From positions 1 through 64,000 of the IMG/VR virus record IMGVR_UViG_3300023179_000011: 64,000 bases of DNA; one strand, given 5' to 3'. The notes under the pieces are model-generated. The model ran no database searches. It was not told where the DNA came from and saw only the letters and a list, made by a program, of their open reading frames with translations. Shown piece after piece: positions 42,423 through 49,566 of this stretch. The position numbers and the translations under genes are program-made. The stretch comes from a virus. How positions within the stretch are numbered: position 1 is the stretch's first letter; each line of letters starts with the position of its first letter.

Positions 42423-42864
42423 GCTCTGGCTCTGCCGCGTCTAACAAATCACGAAGTACTGTACGCATCGCGGGAGTTATTGCCACGGTTTTTGACATAT
42501 CTGAGAACTCACCCGGCGTTTCAGCGGCTTCCTTAATCGTCGCCCGCTCCGAGTCGGTGAGCGTGGGCGGCAAATAACAAGCCTGTACGTGCTCCAAAAA
42601 GTGCTGCCACGCGTTATCTGTACCGGGCGGCATTGTGGTGTTTTTGCACAGAACAGGTTCGTGTTGCGCAATATACGGGCGCATGCCGTCAATAATCGCA
42701 ATAGCCGCTTTAATTGTCGTGCTTATTTCGTAACTATCCGCTTCGGGCGGCGGGCCGGGGTGCCGCATAGTGTCCATAAAGCCTTTGTGTGCCCGCCACA
42801 ACAGATTGCGAGCGACTGAAATTAAATGCCGAGCGTCGGGGTGTGCGTGATTGTTTTCACTCAT
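42373..42864 (-). CDS. Hypothetical protein, 163 aa
   Basis: Not recognised. Helical with His-rich start (MSENNHAHPDARHLISVARN) and a helix 'STTIKAAIAIIDGMRPYIAQH'. Its stop is within the zinc-ribbon gene (50-base overlap), and its start shares an ATGA with the upstream 84-aa gene. No motif. Confidence 0.6.
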   Translation of the reverse strand: MSENNHAHPDARHLISVARNLLWRAHKGFMDTMRHPGPPPEADSYEISTTIKAAIAIIDGMRPYIAQHEPVLCKNTTMPPGTDNAWQHFLEHVQACYLPPTLTDSERATIKEAAETPGEFSDMSKTVAITPAMRTVLRDLLDAAEPEHAKRQDPEQPAEGAAT

Positions 42865-43115
42865 TTTGTTGTCACTATTTCGCCGCTAGAGTAATCGCCG
42901 CCTGTCGTCACGGTTTTTGTTAACACCTGCACCTTTGGCTTCGGCGGAATACGACCGAACCAAATGCCGCAGCCGAACAGGCAAAGCCGCATAGCCGGGG
43001 CAGACGATACGCCAATGTGCAGTACATAACCCAGCCCCATCCATTCAAATCTAGCGCCCCAACGCCGCGTCGTATCAAAGTGCGTTGTTGTAACAGTCCA
43101 TGCGTTTGCAGTCAT
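42861..43115 (-). CDS. Hypothetical protein, 84 aa
   Basis: Not recognised. Aromatic and beta-rich (RWGARFEWMGLGYVLHIGVSS), with one short Cys/Gly segment (LCLFGCGIWFG). No clear ribosome site; probably re-initiation three bases after the preceding stop. Confidence 0.55.
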   Translation of the reverse strand: MTANAWTVTTTHFDTTRRWGARFEWMGLGYVLHIGVSSAPAMRLCLFGCGIWFGRIPPKPKVQVLTKTVTTGGDYSSGEIVTTK

Positions 43116-43118
43116 TGC

Positions 43119-43289
43119 TTATACCTTTTTACGTTTTCGTGGGGGTTTGACGGCTGCGTACATTTGATCGATCAGGTCGTGCACCATCGGGTCGCAGTCG
43201 ACGTAGCGATACGGTACGCAGCGTGTGTTTTTCAGAAACTTGCGGACGAGCGTTTTCAGTTGACGCAGCTCTTCTTTTGCGCTGTGCAT
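43119..43289 (-). CDS. Hypothetical small protein, 56 aa
   Basis: Not recognised. I use ATG 43289 (MHSAKEELRQL), with GGAG nine bases upstream; a TTG at 43307 is the alternative. Helical, with a basic C-terminal end (KPPRKRKKV) typical of nucleic-acid or regulatory partners. Confidence 0.55.
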   Translation of the reverse strand: MHSAKEELRQLKTLVRKFLKNTRCVPYRYVDCDPMVHDLIDQMYAAVKPPRKRKKV

Positions 43290-43290
43290 G

Positions 43291-43593
43291 TCACGCGTCT
43301 CCAACAATTTCTACGGATATTTGCTTTCTTCTTGTTTCCCGCTCTAGCCACGCGCGCTCTTTCTCAAGATGGCGCTTGGCCGCGTCAATCGAATCAAACG
43401 TCATGGGGCTTCCCGTGACCGAGCCGCTATAGTGCTCGCACAGCCGTTTTAAATAACAAGTCCACCAGCCCCAGCGATACGCAATCTTCCACCACTCTTC
43501 GCCGTTGCCGTCCGTGAACTTGACGAAAAAGTATTTTCTTGTCGGGCAGTAGTCGGTCCACAGGTAAGACTTTTCACCCGTCACGACGTACAT
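43291..43593 (-). CDS. Hypothetical protein, 100 aa
   Basis: Not recognised. GGAG eight bases before the ATG. Beta-rich, Trp/Tyr-rich first half (EKSYLWTDYCPTRKYFFVKF, EEWWKIAYRWGWWTCYLKR) and a helical second half (AAKRHLEKERAWLERETRRK). Its start overlaps the previous gene by 13 bases. Confidence 0.6.
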   Translation of the reverse strand: MYVVTGEKSYLWTDYCPTRKYFFVKFTDGNGEEWWKIAYRWGWWTCYLKRLCEHYSGSVTGSPMTFDSIDAAKRHLEKERAWLERETRRKQISVEIVGDA

Positions 43594-43910
43594 TGATTGT
43601 CTCCAAGTTTTTTCAGCAGGCCGCGAAGCGTAGCGGCATGAGACTCAAAAAAGGCTTTTCGCGCCACCGAAACAACCTCTAACGCCCAGTCTGCCAGCGC
43701 GTCTTCTCCGGCAATAATAGCTTCACGCTCTTTGTCAGTAATTGGCGCGTCTATCTGAACAATCACTTTACCGCAACACGCCGACAACGTGGCGTCCTGC
43801 GCCGCAAGGCGGCGGATGGCTTCCGTAAGTCTGGCGATCTCGGCCCGCTGATCTTGAATAATCTGGTCGGCCTGCTCCCAAGACATAATCGCAGCATTCG
43901 GGTCAAGCAT
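43581..43910 (-). CDS. Hypothetical protein, coiled-coil start, 109 aa
   Basis: Not recognised. AGGTGA upstream of the ATG. The first 40 residues are a likely coiled coil (WEQADQIIQDQRAEIARLTEAIRRL), followed by a helical segment containing two adjacent Cys (CCGK). Next to the small membrane peptide gene and MazG gene. Confidence 0.58.
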   Translation of the reverse strand: MLDPNAAIMSWEQADQIIQDQRAEIARLTEAIRRLAAQDATLSACCGKVIVQIDAPITDKEREAIIAGEDALADWALEVVSVARKAFFESHAATLRGLLKKLGDNQCTS

Positions 43911-43913
43911 TGT

Positions 43914-43997
43914 TCACCTGTCGTATCCGCGAAAGTAAAAATAGATAAACGCAATCGCGATAGCCGCACCGCAAATCTCAGATAGCCAGCTATACAT
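43914..43997 (-). CDS. Small membrane peptide, 27 aa
   Basis: MYSWLSEICGAAIAIAFIYF ending RGYDR: a single transmembrane helix with a basic end. GGAGG lies ten bases before the ATG (a GTG two codons upstream is closer to it). Its stop is three bases before the next gene. Tiny phage membrane peptides often affect host lysis or membrane traits, but none can be assigned. Confidence 0.5.
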   Translation of the reverse strand: MYSWLSEICGAAIAIAFIYFYFRGYDR

Positions 43998-43999
43998 AA

Positions 44000-44341
44000 T
44001 CACGACGCCTCCTTCACAAAAATCCCTTCGGGTGTCAACGTGCCTTTGCGGTCTTTGATCTGCTCGTACGCCATCGCGAGGCAGTAGTCCATCGTGATGC
44101 CGTGCAGCTCGCAATACAGAATGAGCGTCACGAGCACGTCGCCCACGCCGTCGACGATCGCGGTGTCGTCGCGCTTGAGCGTGGCGTCAGCTAGCTCCCC
44201 TAGCTCCGACATTGTTTTCATTAGCTGCGCTGTCGGATTGCTGTTCGGGATAATTCGGCGCTCCCGGGCCCACTGCACCACGCGCTCCTGCAGTGTCGAA
44301 AACGTCGGAGCCTCTTGCGCCAATTCTTGTGTTTGCGTCAT
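44000..44341 (-). CDS. MazG-like nucleotide pyrophosphohydrolase
   Basis: Hydrolyses NTPs or dNTPs (or alarmone-related nucleotides) to monophosphate and pyrophosphate. The all-alpha MazG signature is 'MKTMSELGELADATLK' (ExxE metal site, residues 41-56) and 'AIVDGVGDVLVTLILYCEL' (ExxD-type site, 61-79), then 'AMAYEQIKDRKGTLTPEGIFVKEA'. 113 aa fits single-domain phage MazG. The 5' end is overlapped by 155 bases by the upstream frame. Confidence 0.8.
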   Translation of the reverse strand: MTQTQELAQEAPTFSTLQERVVQWARERRIIPNSNPTAQLMKTMSELGELADATLKRDDTAIVDGVGDVLVTLILYCELHGITMDYCLAMAYEQIKDRKGTLTPEGIFVKEAS

Positions 44342-44636
44342 TGCCTTTTAACTCCATGATTTCTTTCGTTAAGGTTTCGACCTGCGCCTCAAGCTGTTTG
44401 ATGCGCTTTCTAAATTGAACTTCAGATGGGTCGTCGTGCAGGCCCCAATCCTGTTCGTGAACTGATAACAAATCGAGCGCGTACAGCCGCAGCTGCTTGC
44501 GCGTGTCTTCACGCTCTTGGCGCAACAAATTAAGCAGCGCGAGCACAGTCCGCATTTCTTGCGGAGTCAGCTCGCCCATCGCCAACCGTATCGCCTGCCT
44601 GTCGCCGGCCCAGATAGCGCTTAAATCAGTCGGCAC
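44187..44636 (-). CDS. Hypothetical coiled-coil protein, 149 aa
   Basis: Not recognised. GTG start overlapping the upstream stop. Residues 25-95 look real: 'EMRTVLALLNLLRQEREDTRKQL' and 'FRKRIKQLEAQVETLTKEIMELKG', a coiled coil. The last 52 residues overlap the MazG gene in another frame and are Gly/Ala/Asn-rich, so this end is less certain. Confidence 0.5.
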   Translation of the reverse strand: MPTDLSAIWAGDRQAIRLAMGELTPQEMRTVLALLNLLRQEREDTRKQLRLYALDLLSVHEQDWGLHDDPSEVQFRKRIKQLEAQVETLTKEIMELKGNDANTRIGARGSDVFDTAGARGAVGPGAPNYPEQQSDSAANENNVGARGAS

Positions 44637-44862
44637 GAAAATACTCCAAAGCCGTTTCCAGTTCGTCGTTTTTTGTACCTTCGGGCGCTAGGTACTGACG
44701 CCCCACGCTACGCACAGCAGAATCAATCAAACCAGCTCGCCGTTTAATAGAGGCAAGCTTGTCACGAACCGCTGATAACTCAGCTCTCAGTTTCTTCAAT
44801 TTGCGCAGTTTCTTTTTCTGCGCTAGCTCCCTAGCTTTCTTTTTCTTGACTTTCTTGGCCAC
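44626..44862 (-). CDS. Basic coiled-coil small protein, 78 aa
   Basis: Not recognised. I choose GTG 44862 with GGAG eight bases upstream; the open frame goes further but would run inside the SEC-C gene. Lys/Arg/Leu-rich helix (VAKKVKKKKARELAQKKKLR) then 'SAVRDKLASIKRRAGLIDSA', likely coiled coil with nucleic-acid affinity. Confidence 0.58.
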   Translation of the reverse strand: MAKKVKKKKARELAQKKKLRKLKKLRAELSAVRDKLASIKRRAGLIDSAVRSVGRQYLAPEGTKNDELETALEYFRAD

Positions 44863-45298
44863 TGATCTGCTCCTGCAATTTTGCAATTCGAGCACGCACG
44901 AACTCCATAGCCTGCTCGACGCTTTCAACTTCAATAAAGGGAAGCTTGGACTGTAGGTGCTCCCACTTGGTTGCACCCACGCCGGCGACATTAATCTCGC
45001 CCGGCTCTTGGTTGGCGAACTCTTCCATCAGCGCCACAGCTGTTGCGGCGTCACGAGACGGAAACACCAGAATTTTGTTATCGACGTCTGAAAAAAACTT
45101 AACGCCGGTACGGTCGCAAATGACGTACCGAACGGCCGACTCGCCGGTGTCGATATAACTCATGGCTCGCTGCGGCGCGACATAGTTTTCGCGGTTCTGT
45201 GGTGCGTCAGGGCTGTGACACGTTTTAAACTTTTTGCCGCTGCCGCACGGGCACCTGTCATTACGGCGGATAATGCTATTATTGTGAATCGTGCTCAC
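44831..45298 (-). CDS. SEC-C-motif protein, 155 aa
   Basis: The N-terminal motif 'NDRCPCGSGKKFKTCH' (residues 13-28) is the SEC-C zinc-binding motif found at the end of SecA and in many short proteins, where it mediates protein or ribosome contacts. The rest is a mixed fold (SAVRYVICDRTGVKFFSD, LPFIEVESVEQAMEFVRARI). GTG start with a strong GGAGG. Unlike SecA, the motif is N-terminal and there is no translocase domain. Precise role unknown. Confidence 0.72.
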   Translation of the reverse strand: MSTIHNNSIIRRNDRCPCGSGKKFKTCHSPDAPQNRENYVAPQRAMSYIDTGESAVRYVICDRTGVKFFSDVDNKILVFPSRDAATAVALMEEFANQEPGEINVAGVGATKWEHLQSKLPFIEVESVEQAMEFVRARIAKLQEQISGQESQEKES

Positions 45299-45584
45299 GA
45301 AAAACCTCCGTGTCGCCGTTGAGCTGAATTAAACGCCGGCCAGCTATACCGGGTTGGGCCATTGTCTCTTTTTCTTTAGACGGTGCAAGACGCAGCCAGT
45401 TCAACCGAAACTCTTCAATCGTGACCTCTTCTCGCGGCAGCAACAGGTCGAGCGACATGCGCGTTTGTCGAGCGCTGACGTCGTAGTTCATTGCCACGCC
45501 AATAACGTGAGCATTGAACAATAGCGCTATACCTTCCTGAAGCTGCGCTAGCGGGTCCGGGTTTGACTCGAACGGCGTCCTCAC
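45279..45584 (-). CDS. Hypothetical protein, 101 aa
   Basis: Not recognised. GTGA overlap with the upstream gene's stop. Beta-rich with Pro/Leu content (ARQTRMSLDLLLPREEVTIEEFRLNWLRL). No motif, no Cys. Its end overlaps the SEC-C gene by 20 bases. Confidence 0.58.
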   Translation of the reverse strand: MRTPFESNPDPLAQLQEGIALLFNAHVIGVAMNYDVSARQTRMSLDLLLPREEVTIEEFRLNWLRLAPSKEKETMAQPGIAGRRLIQLNGDTEVFREHDSQ

Positions 45585-45817
45585 GGCTCTACCGTTACCT
45601 GCGCGTTGGTCATGATCAGCCCGGCGCGCATGGTTGATAGTCCGTGGATCGTCACGCGCTCGCCGATCACGAGAGTCGTCCCCTGCTTGACTGCCAGCCG
45701 CTCAGGATTCGCCTCGTCCGGCTGTATCATTTTGGGAAGCCCCGCCGCAAAAACGGTCGGCGTGCTTGTCGGCGCTGGTTTCTCGATTGGAATCGTCACT
45801 ACGCCGGGCGTTGTCAT
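45581..45817 (-). CDS. Hypothetical small beta protein, 78 aa
   Basis: Not recognised. I use ATG 45817 (MTTPGVVTIPI), with GAGG eight bases before it; the frame is open to 45871, giving MALPAGYAFTSFSTEV in front. Small, Val/Thr/Pro-rich (QGTTLVIGERVTIHGLSTM), probably a compact beta domain. First gene after the control region at 45969-46316. Confidence 0.58.
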   Translation of the reverse strand: MTTPGVVTIPIEKPAPTSTPTVFAAGLPKMIQPDEANPERLAVKQGTTLVIGERVTIHGLSTMRAGLIMTNAQVTVEP

Positions 45818-45986
45818 TGTTGAGACCTCGGTTGAAAAAGACGTGAAAGCATAACCGGCCGGGAGGGCCATACAACGTATCGTTAGAAGGAAACGGGCTG
45901 TCGGGGTGGTCTGAATTTTTAGCGGAAAACTGATGAACCGTGTGAAACGTGTTTTGGTTGTCAGACATGCTGCACTCGTGTGGCGC

Positions 45987-46006
45987 GGATTATGTTGTCA
46001 TAATCC
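45987..46006. promoter_or_regulatory. Palindrome, possible operator
   Basis: Perfect 8-bp inverted repeat GGATTATG / CATAATCC with a 4-base spacer. Its left arm (plus coordinates) overlaps the -10-like hexamer of the candidate promoter, the arrangement expected for a repressor site. The HTH/DHS-like protein encoded downstream is one possible ligand, by inference only. Confidence 0.5.
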
Positions 46007-46018
46007 ACGATTTGCCAA
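45989..46018 (-). promoter_or_regulatory. Candidate promoter
   Basis: Minus strand TTGGCA (five of six to TTGACA) at 46018-46013, 18-base spacer, CATAAT (five of six to TATAAT) at 45994-45989. It would start the leftward transcript about 160 bases before the gene at 45817. Fits a sigma-70-type promoter. Confidence 0.5.
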
Positions 46019-46070
46019 ATGTAGGGGGGTAAATTGGGTCAAAAATTGCGCGTATCTCCTTGAAATTACG

Positions 46071-46158
46071 GGACTTACGCGCAGCGCTGTGATCAATTGT
46101 TGTCCGAATTGTGTGGACCTAGAGTAAGTCCTTCGGACTTACAAGGACGCTTTTTTTT
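46071..46158 (+). other. Three-copy 8-mer with alternative pairing and terminator-like hairpin
   Basis: On the + strand GGACTTAC (46071-46078), GTAAGTCC (46124-46131) and GGACTTAC (46135-46142). The middle copy can pair with the left or the right copy. The right pairing gives a tight 8-bp hairpin followed by a T8 run (46151-46158), a terminator shape on the + strand. No + strand gene is visible, so this may be a small RNA end or an attenuator acting on the opposite strand. Confidence 0.45.
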
Positions 46159-46254
46159 GATTATGTAGGCATCATTTTGGATGGCTACTGCATGATCGGG
46201 GGGTTGTTCAATTTACGTTGGGCAAAATAGGTAATTTGCCCTAACGTTTGGATA

Positions 46255-46312
46255 GCAAAAAAAGAGATTGCGTAGGGGCGGGTTTTTGCCCGCCCCTACG
46301 CGTAATCTCTGT
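46255..46312 (-). terminator. Strong rho-independent terminator
   Basis: Near-perfect stem of about 20 bp (AGAGATTACGCGTAGGGGCG pairing with GCCCCTACGCAATCTCT) and a short loop, followed by a run of U on the minus strand. It lies just after the stop of the ParB-like gene, so that transcript ends here. Confidence 0.9.
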
Positions 46313-46316
46313 CGTT

Positions 46317-47483
46317 TTACTTATTGCCGCGGTCGCGCTTCAGAATGCTGTTGCGCTGAGATTGTCGCCCGGTACGCCTGACGTTGTTTTCGGTCAGATA
46401 CACGTCCAGATCTACGCCAATGACGTTTTCAATGGCAATAGCGGGCTGGTACGTGCTCTTTCCCTTTTCGTCACGGGGAAACGCAGTCGGATTTCCACGC
46501 ATGTAGATTTCAATCGCACCAAGAAGCTTGACCACGCATTCAAAGTGCTCCTTACGTGCGCCGCCTTCGCGCTCGTTAAGAACCCACTCTGCGTACCCAA
46601 TCGGGTCGCGCTTCTTGCCGTTTTTCATTCCGCAGTTGCCGTCCTGCATCTTTTCAAAGAAAGACGACACAGCGTCGGCGCCGTACTTCTTTGCAGACAG
46701 CAAGTAAGCCGTCAGCAGCGGAGACCTGAAGAGCATTGTGGTGCCCCGCTTGGCGCCGGGGTTCAGCCCGTCAAGCGCGGTCAGTTCGTCCTTGAACGCC
46801 GCGACGTAATCGATCGCGGTGGCACGGCTGACAGGCGCAAGCTCAGTAGCCAGCGCCTGCAACCGCCGCTGCGAACTCTGCCGGTAGCACGACAGCATGA
46901 TTTCGTAGGCGTAGGAAAGCGGCGTCGGAAGTCCGACTGAGCGCTGCAGCAGGGGCGACGTCATCGGGATTTTGTGATAGGTCAGCGCGCCGTGAATCAG
47001 GTCTGCAGACGTATTCACAGCCTCGCGGCTGTCGTGCATCAGGCAGAGCTGACCCGCGTGCTCAGCATCACGCACCGGGATAACCGTAACGCATACGCGC
47101 TCCGGGATTACGTCCGAAAATCCGCCCAGCCACACTTCGGGGCGTGTGTGTCCGGTAATCTTCCACTGATTACCGTGCTGGTCTTCACCCATGCGAACCT
47201 CTTCGTGGAGGTTTGGCACAAACTTGTGCAGATGCTTCGCCTTGGATGCGCGAAGAACCTGATCACGCGGCTGCCGCGGATTAGCCGGTACGGCGTGCCA
47301 CTGCGCTACCGACATGTAGCGCACTTCCTTCTTGCGGGTGCCGATCTTAGGCGGCTTCGGCCGCAGCTGCTGCTGCATCTTGATCTTGCGCGCCGCACGC
47401 CGGCTACGCTCTTCGTCGCCCGGATTGTCCGGGTTGTCCGGGTTGTCCGGGTTGTCCGGGTTGGCAATCGTTGTCTTTGACAT
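46317..47483 (-). CDS. ParB-like-domain protein, 388 aa
   Basis: Tentative. Residues 80-160 look like a ParB/Srx N-terminal domain: 'QWKITGHTRPEVWLGGF' (cf. the 'DGHHR' motif; here GHTR), 'ERVCVTVIPVRDAEHAGQL', 'DSREAVNTSADLIHGAL'. Such domains bind nucleotides and are used in DNA segregation, regulation or nucleases. N-terminal residues 8-22 are a PDN repeat. The C-terminal two thirds are helical and mixed, with 'PLLTAYLLSAKKYGADAVSSFFEKM'. AAAGGA precedes the ATG; a strong terminator follows, so it forms its own unit. Confidence 0.65.
   Translation of the reverse strand: MSKTTIANPDNPDNPDNPDNPGDEERSRRAARKIKMQQQLRPKPPKIGTRKKEVRYMSVAQWHAVPANPRQPRDQVLRASKAKHLHKFVPNLHEEVRMGEDQHGNQWKITGHTRPEVWLGGFSDVIPERVCVTVIPVRDAEHAGQLCLMHDSREAVNTSADLIHGALTYHKIPMTSPLLQRSVGLPTPLSYAYEIMLSCYRQSSQRRLQALATELAPVSRATAIDYVAAFKDELTALDGLNPGAKRGTTMLFRSPLLTAYLLSAKKYGADAVSSFFEKMQDGNCGMKNGKKRDPIGYAEWVLNEREGGARKEHFECVVKLLGAIEIYMRGNPTAFPRDEKGKSTYQPAIAIENVIGVDLDVYLTENNVRRTGRQSQRNSILKRDRGNK
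47424..47462 (-). repeat. 9-bp tandem repeat in coding sequence
   Basis: About four copies of a nine-base unit (AACCCGGAC on the minus strand; one unit differs at one base) encode Asn-Pro-Asp repeats at the start of the ParB-like protein. Frame is kept, so it is slippage-prone but not disruptive. Confidence 0.85.
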
Positions 47484-47497
47484 ATCAGTCCTTTAAG

Positions 47498-47842
47498 TCA
47501 GTTACCTACAGCTACTTCCGGTTCGCTGTTGTCGGGTTCTGGCGTTGCCGGTATTTCTATTTCCGGCAGCATTTCGTACAGATCCATTGCCATATCAAGA
47601 ATCATGCGTTCTGGTACGTCGGGGCCGCCATAAATAATGCAGCGCACATGCGGTTCTGCCGGCTTGCCCGCGATGTGTTCGTGCAGCATCGCAAACGTAA
47701 CGCCAAAATGCGTGTCTTCTGGCAAACTGTCAATAAGCTCTTGCGGCAGCGAGCGATTGTATTTCATTACCTCGCGAGAGATGTAATTGATCTTATCGAG
47801 CATGTCCTTGTTCAGGTACTTGTATTTTTTGGTTTCAGCCAT
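47498..47842 (-). CDS. Hypothetical protein, 114 aa
   Basis: Not recognised. ATG with a weak ribosome site. Helical first half (YLNKDMLDKINYISREVMKYN), acidic Pro-rich end (EIEIPATPEPDNSEPEV). The middle 'FGVTFAMLHEHIAG' and 'MILDMAMDLYEMLPE' look globular. No known motif. Confidence 0.6.
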   Translation of the reverse strand: MAETKKYKYLNKDMLDKINYISREVMKYNRSLPQELIDSLPEDTHFGVTFAMLHEHIAGKPAEPHVRCIIYGGPDVPERMILDMAMDLYEMLPEIEIPATPEPDNSEPEVAVGN

Positions 47843-47847
47843 TGCTG

Positions 47848-48105
47848 TTAGCGTTTACGCGCCTGTTGTGCGTTGTGAAATTTGAGGATTGCGTCAGCGG
47901 CTTGCTTAGATTCTGCGTCGCTATAGCCTTCGAGCTTAAACCGCTCCTTGACGTACCGGTGTTCAACGGACGACCTATCCGGCTCAAACGTCGCGGATTG
48001 GTGCGGCATGTTTGCCGAACCTATAAATGCGGCAATGATTCCGATAATTAACATTACGATAAATACGGGGCCAAAACCGCCGCCGGAACTGTTGTTTTGC
48101 TTCAT
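47848..48105 (-). CDS. Single-pass membrane protein, 85 aa
   Basis: Function unknown. A Ser/Gly-rich 11-residue start, a transmembrane helix at about 12-32 (GPVFIVMLIIGIIAAFIGSA), then a charged cytoplasmic or external part (EHRYVKERFKLEGYSDAESK). AAAGG precedes the ATG. Small phage membrane proteins may act in superinfection exclusion or lysis, but no evidence is specific here. Confidence 0.65.
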   Translation of the reverse strand: MKQNNSSGGGFGPVFIVMLIIGIIAAFIGSANMPHQSATFEPDRSSVEHRYVKERFKLEGYSDAESKQAADAILKFHNAQQARKR

Positions 48106-48404
48106 GCTTGTGCCTTTCTATGCGCTTTGTCCAGCGCGTCAATAGCTTTTGTTAGCTCTGGCATGCGCTCGTCGTCGTCGAACATGCCGTCGCCTTTTGT
48201 GTCGGACTCGTAGACCGTTCCGTCGCCGCAATCTGGATAGTCAGCGCGAAAATGGCCGTGACGTAACCGCAAATACCCCGCCTGTTCGCCGTTCTGATCA
48301 AACACGTCATATTGCTCTGGGCAGGCGCTGCACGTCATTCGCAGCGTGTAGCCTTTGATTTGCAGGTCGCAACGCTCGTCAAAGTTCGGGTCGTGCGTCG
48401 TCAT
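48102..48404 (-). CDS. Hypothetical protein, 100 aa
   Basis: Not recognised. AGGA precedes the ATG. One CxxC ('MTCSACPEQYDVFDQNGEQAGYLR') and a later Cys-Gly could make a small zinc or disulphide site. C-terminus helical. Coupled to the membrane protein gene by a 4-base overlap. Confidence 0.6.
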   Translation of the reverse strand: MTTHDPNFDERCDLQIKGYTLRMTCSACPEQYDVFDQNGEQAGYLRLRHGHFRADYPDCGDGTVYESDTKGDGMFDDDERMPELTKAIDALDKAHRKAQA

Positions 48405-48654
48405 TCGTTGGTCCTATGTCGCCGATGATGATGTTTGGAAACTGCTCTTGAAATTGCCGCTTCGTCCAGAAGATATCTTTATGCCCTTCGGCTGCCAGCT
48501 CCATGTCACTTTCCATCGGATAATGGCGCAAAACACGAAGCGCACGCTGTCTGATTTCTTTGGGCACTTTTGGCGTTTTCTTTGGGTCCAGCAGGTCGTA
48601 TAAGAATTCGCGCGCGTATTTAACAGCGCGGAATCTTTCGTCGGGCATAGTCAT
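48379..48654 (-). CDS. BPSL0761-family-like protein, 91 aa
   Basis: Matches a small conserved family of unknown function seen in bacteria and phages: 'MTMPDERFRAVKYAREFLYDLLD' at the start, then 'KVPKEIRQRALRVLRHYPMESDMELAA'. Helical. I take ATG 48654, three bases after the upstream stop; the open frame extends further upstream inside that gene. Confidence 0.7.
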   Translation of the reverse strand: MTMPDERFRAVKYAREFLYDLLDPKKTPKVPKEIRQRALRVLRHYPMESDMELAAEGHKDIFWTKRQFQEQFPNIIIGDIGPTNDDARPEL

Positions 48655-48656
48655 TT

Positions 48657-48848
48657 TTAATCTTCTTCCTCGTCTTCGTCGTTGCGGTAATAACCTTCGC
48701 TGGCGTCTACAAGTTCCATAACGCACGCCGAGTGTTCTACGATATTTTGCTCTTCAATCCAGTCAAGTGCTTGCGGTTGATGCGCAAACGGTCCGTGAAC
48801 TGAATAACCCATTTCAGGGTTGCCAACAACTGCTACCCATCTAGGCAT
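48657..48848 (-). CDS. Hypothetical small protein, 63 aa
   Basis: Not recognised. AGAGG before the ATG. 'PRWVAVVGNPEMGYSVHGPF' and 'ALDWIEEQNIVEHSACV' suggest a small alpha/beta fold; the last 15 residues are acidic. It shares one base with the upstream stop (TAATG). Confidence 0.62.
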   Translation of the reverse strand: MPRWVAVVGNPEMGYSVHGPFAHQPQALDWIEEQNIVEHSACVMELVDASEGYYRNDEDEEED

Positions 48849-49297
48849 TATGTTTCCTCTTTTGTTTCGTTTTCTAGTTCATCGCCTTTGCGGTTTTTCA
48901 CCGGTGTGAAGCCGTTTTTTTCGGCTTGCGCTGGCGACAAAGTGCGCAGCCAGTACCCGGTTGAGCACAGCTGCCCGCGCTCACCCGTGACTTCACAAAT
49001 CTTGTACGACATCGCCTCGGCCATGTTGCACACGCCAAACGTGAAATCGTCTCCGCCGTAACTGTACAGACGCAGCCCGCCAAACTTTTCTTTGATTTGG
49101 CTGAAACGAAACGGTGGGCATTCCGGTCTGTATTTGATGTGATTCTGAATTACGCTGCACGCGGTGTAAATCAAATCAAACCAGCCGTCGGAGCACTCGC
49201 AGCCAAAGCAAATTAGGGTTTCTGTTGGCGGCTTGTCATGATCTTTGAACAGCTCTGGGAATTTTGTAACAAGCCGATGTTCAAGTTCGTCTCTCAT
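48848..49297 (-). CDS. Conserved phage protein, 149 aa
   Basis: Resembles a widespread phage family of unknown function with the pattern 'GF.C..GW...I..LC..I', 'Q.KEKFG.LR.Y..GGDD' and 'AE..S...CE.CG..G'. Here: 'CFGCECSDGWFDLIYTACSVIQ', 'FSQIKEKFGGLRLYSYGGDDF', 'MAEAMSYKICEVTGERGQLC'. Several Cys may bind zinc. GGA-rich site before the ATG. Confidence 0.68.
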   Translation of the reverse strand: MRDELEHRLVTKFPELFKDHDKPPTETLICFGCECSDGWFDLIYTACSVIQNHIKYRPECPPFRFSQIKEKFGGLRLYSYGGDDFTFGVCNMAEAMSYKICEVTGERGQLCSTGYWLRTLSPAQAEKNGFTPVKNRKGDELENETKEET

Positions 49298-49565
49298 TTT
49301 TTCCGTCCTTGGGTTTACGTTTTTTAGCTGGTTTTTCTACCGCACGTTCAAATTTTAGCAGCAGGTCCACAATAGCGTCCTGCACGTCAAATGTCTTACC
49401 TAGCTCGTCAAACGCAGATGGTTCGCGTAAATATGGATCTTCTTTGCAGCCTTTAAACGCCGCGTTGTACTCGCGAATCAGCTCAACTTTACGCGCGCCA
49501 AGTGCCGTATTAACAACTCTGAGTGCTTCGTAAGCTAACTGCGCTTCTTGCGCTGTGAGTTTCAT
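49281..49565 (-). CDS. Hypothetical protein, 94 aa
   Basis: Not recognised. ATG 49565 one base after the upstream stop. Helical (LTAQEAQLAYEALRVVNTALGARKVELIREYNAAF would be long helices) with a basic C-terminal tail (EKPAKKRKPKDGKNERR). The end overlaps the next gene by 17 bases. Confidence 0.6.
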   Translation of the reverse strand: MKLTAQEAQLAYEALRVVNTALGARKVELIREYNAAFKGCKEDPYLREPSAFDELGKTFDVQDAIVDLLLKFERAVEKPAKKRKPKDGKNERRT

Positions 49566-49566
49566 G

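Larger units (their letters stand above)
45818..46316. other. Non-coding control region
   Basis: The longest stretch without a secure gene. It holds, from right to left on the minus strand, the end-of-gene terminator for the ParB-like gene, three copies of one 8-mer (GTAAGTCC/GGACTTAC), a promoter-like pair and an 8+8 palindrome. A + strand T8 tract follows one hairpin. No protein is secure; an 88-codon frame at 45702-45968 lacks a ribosome site. Confidence 0.6.

Noticed and set aside
45702-45968. 88-codon minus frame beside the control region
   Set aside because: No ribosome site, starts at the candidate promoter's expected start, and overlaps a better-supported gene; composition is low-complexity Asp/Asn/Ser.
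47424-47462. Short tandem repeats considered as CRISPR
   Set aside because: Units are nine bases with no spacers and encode an in-frame Asn-Pro-Asp repeat.
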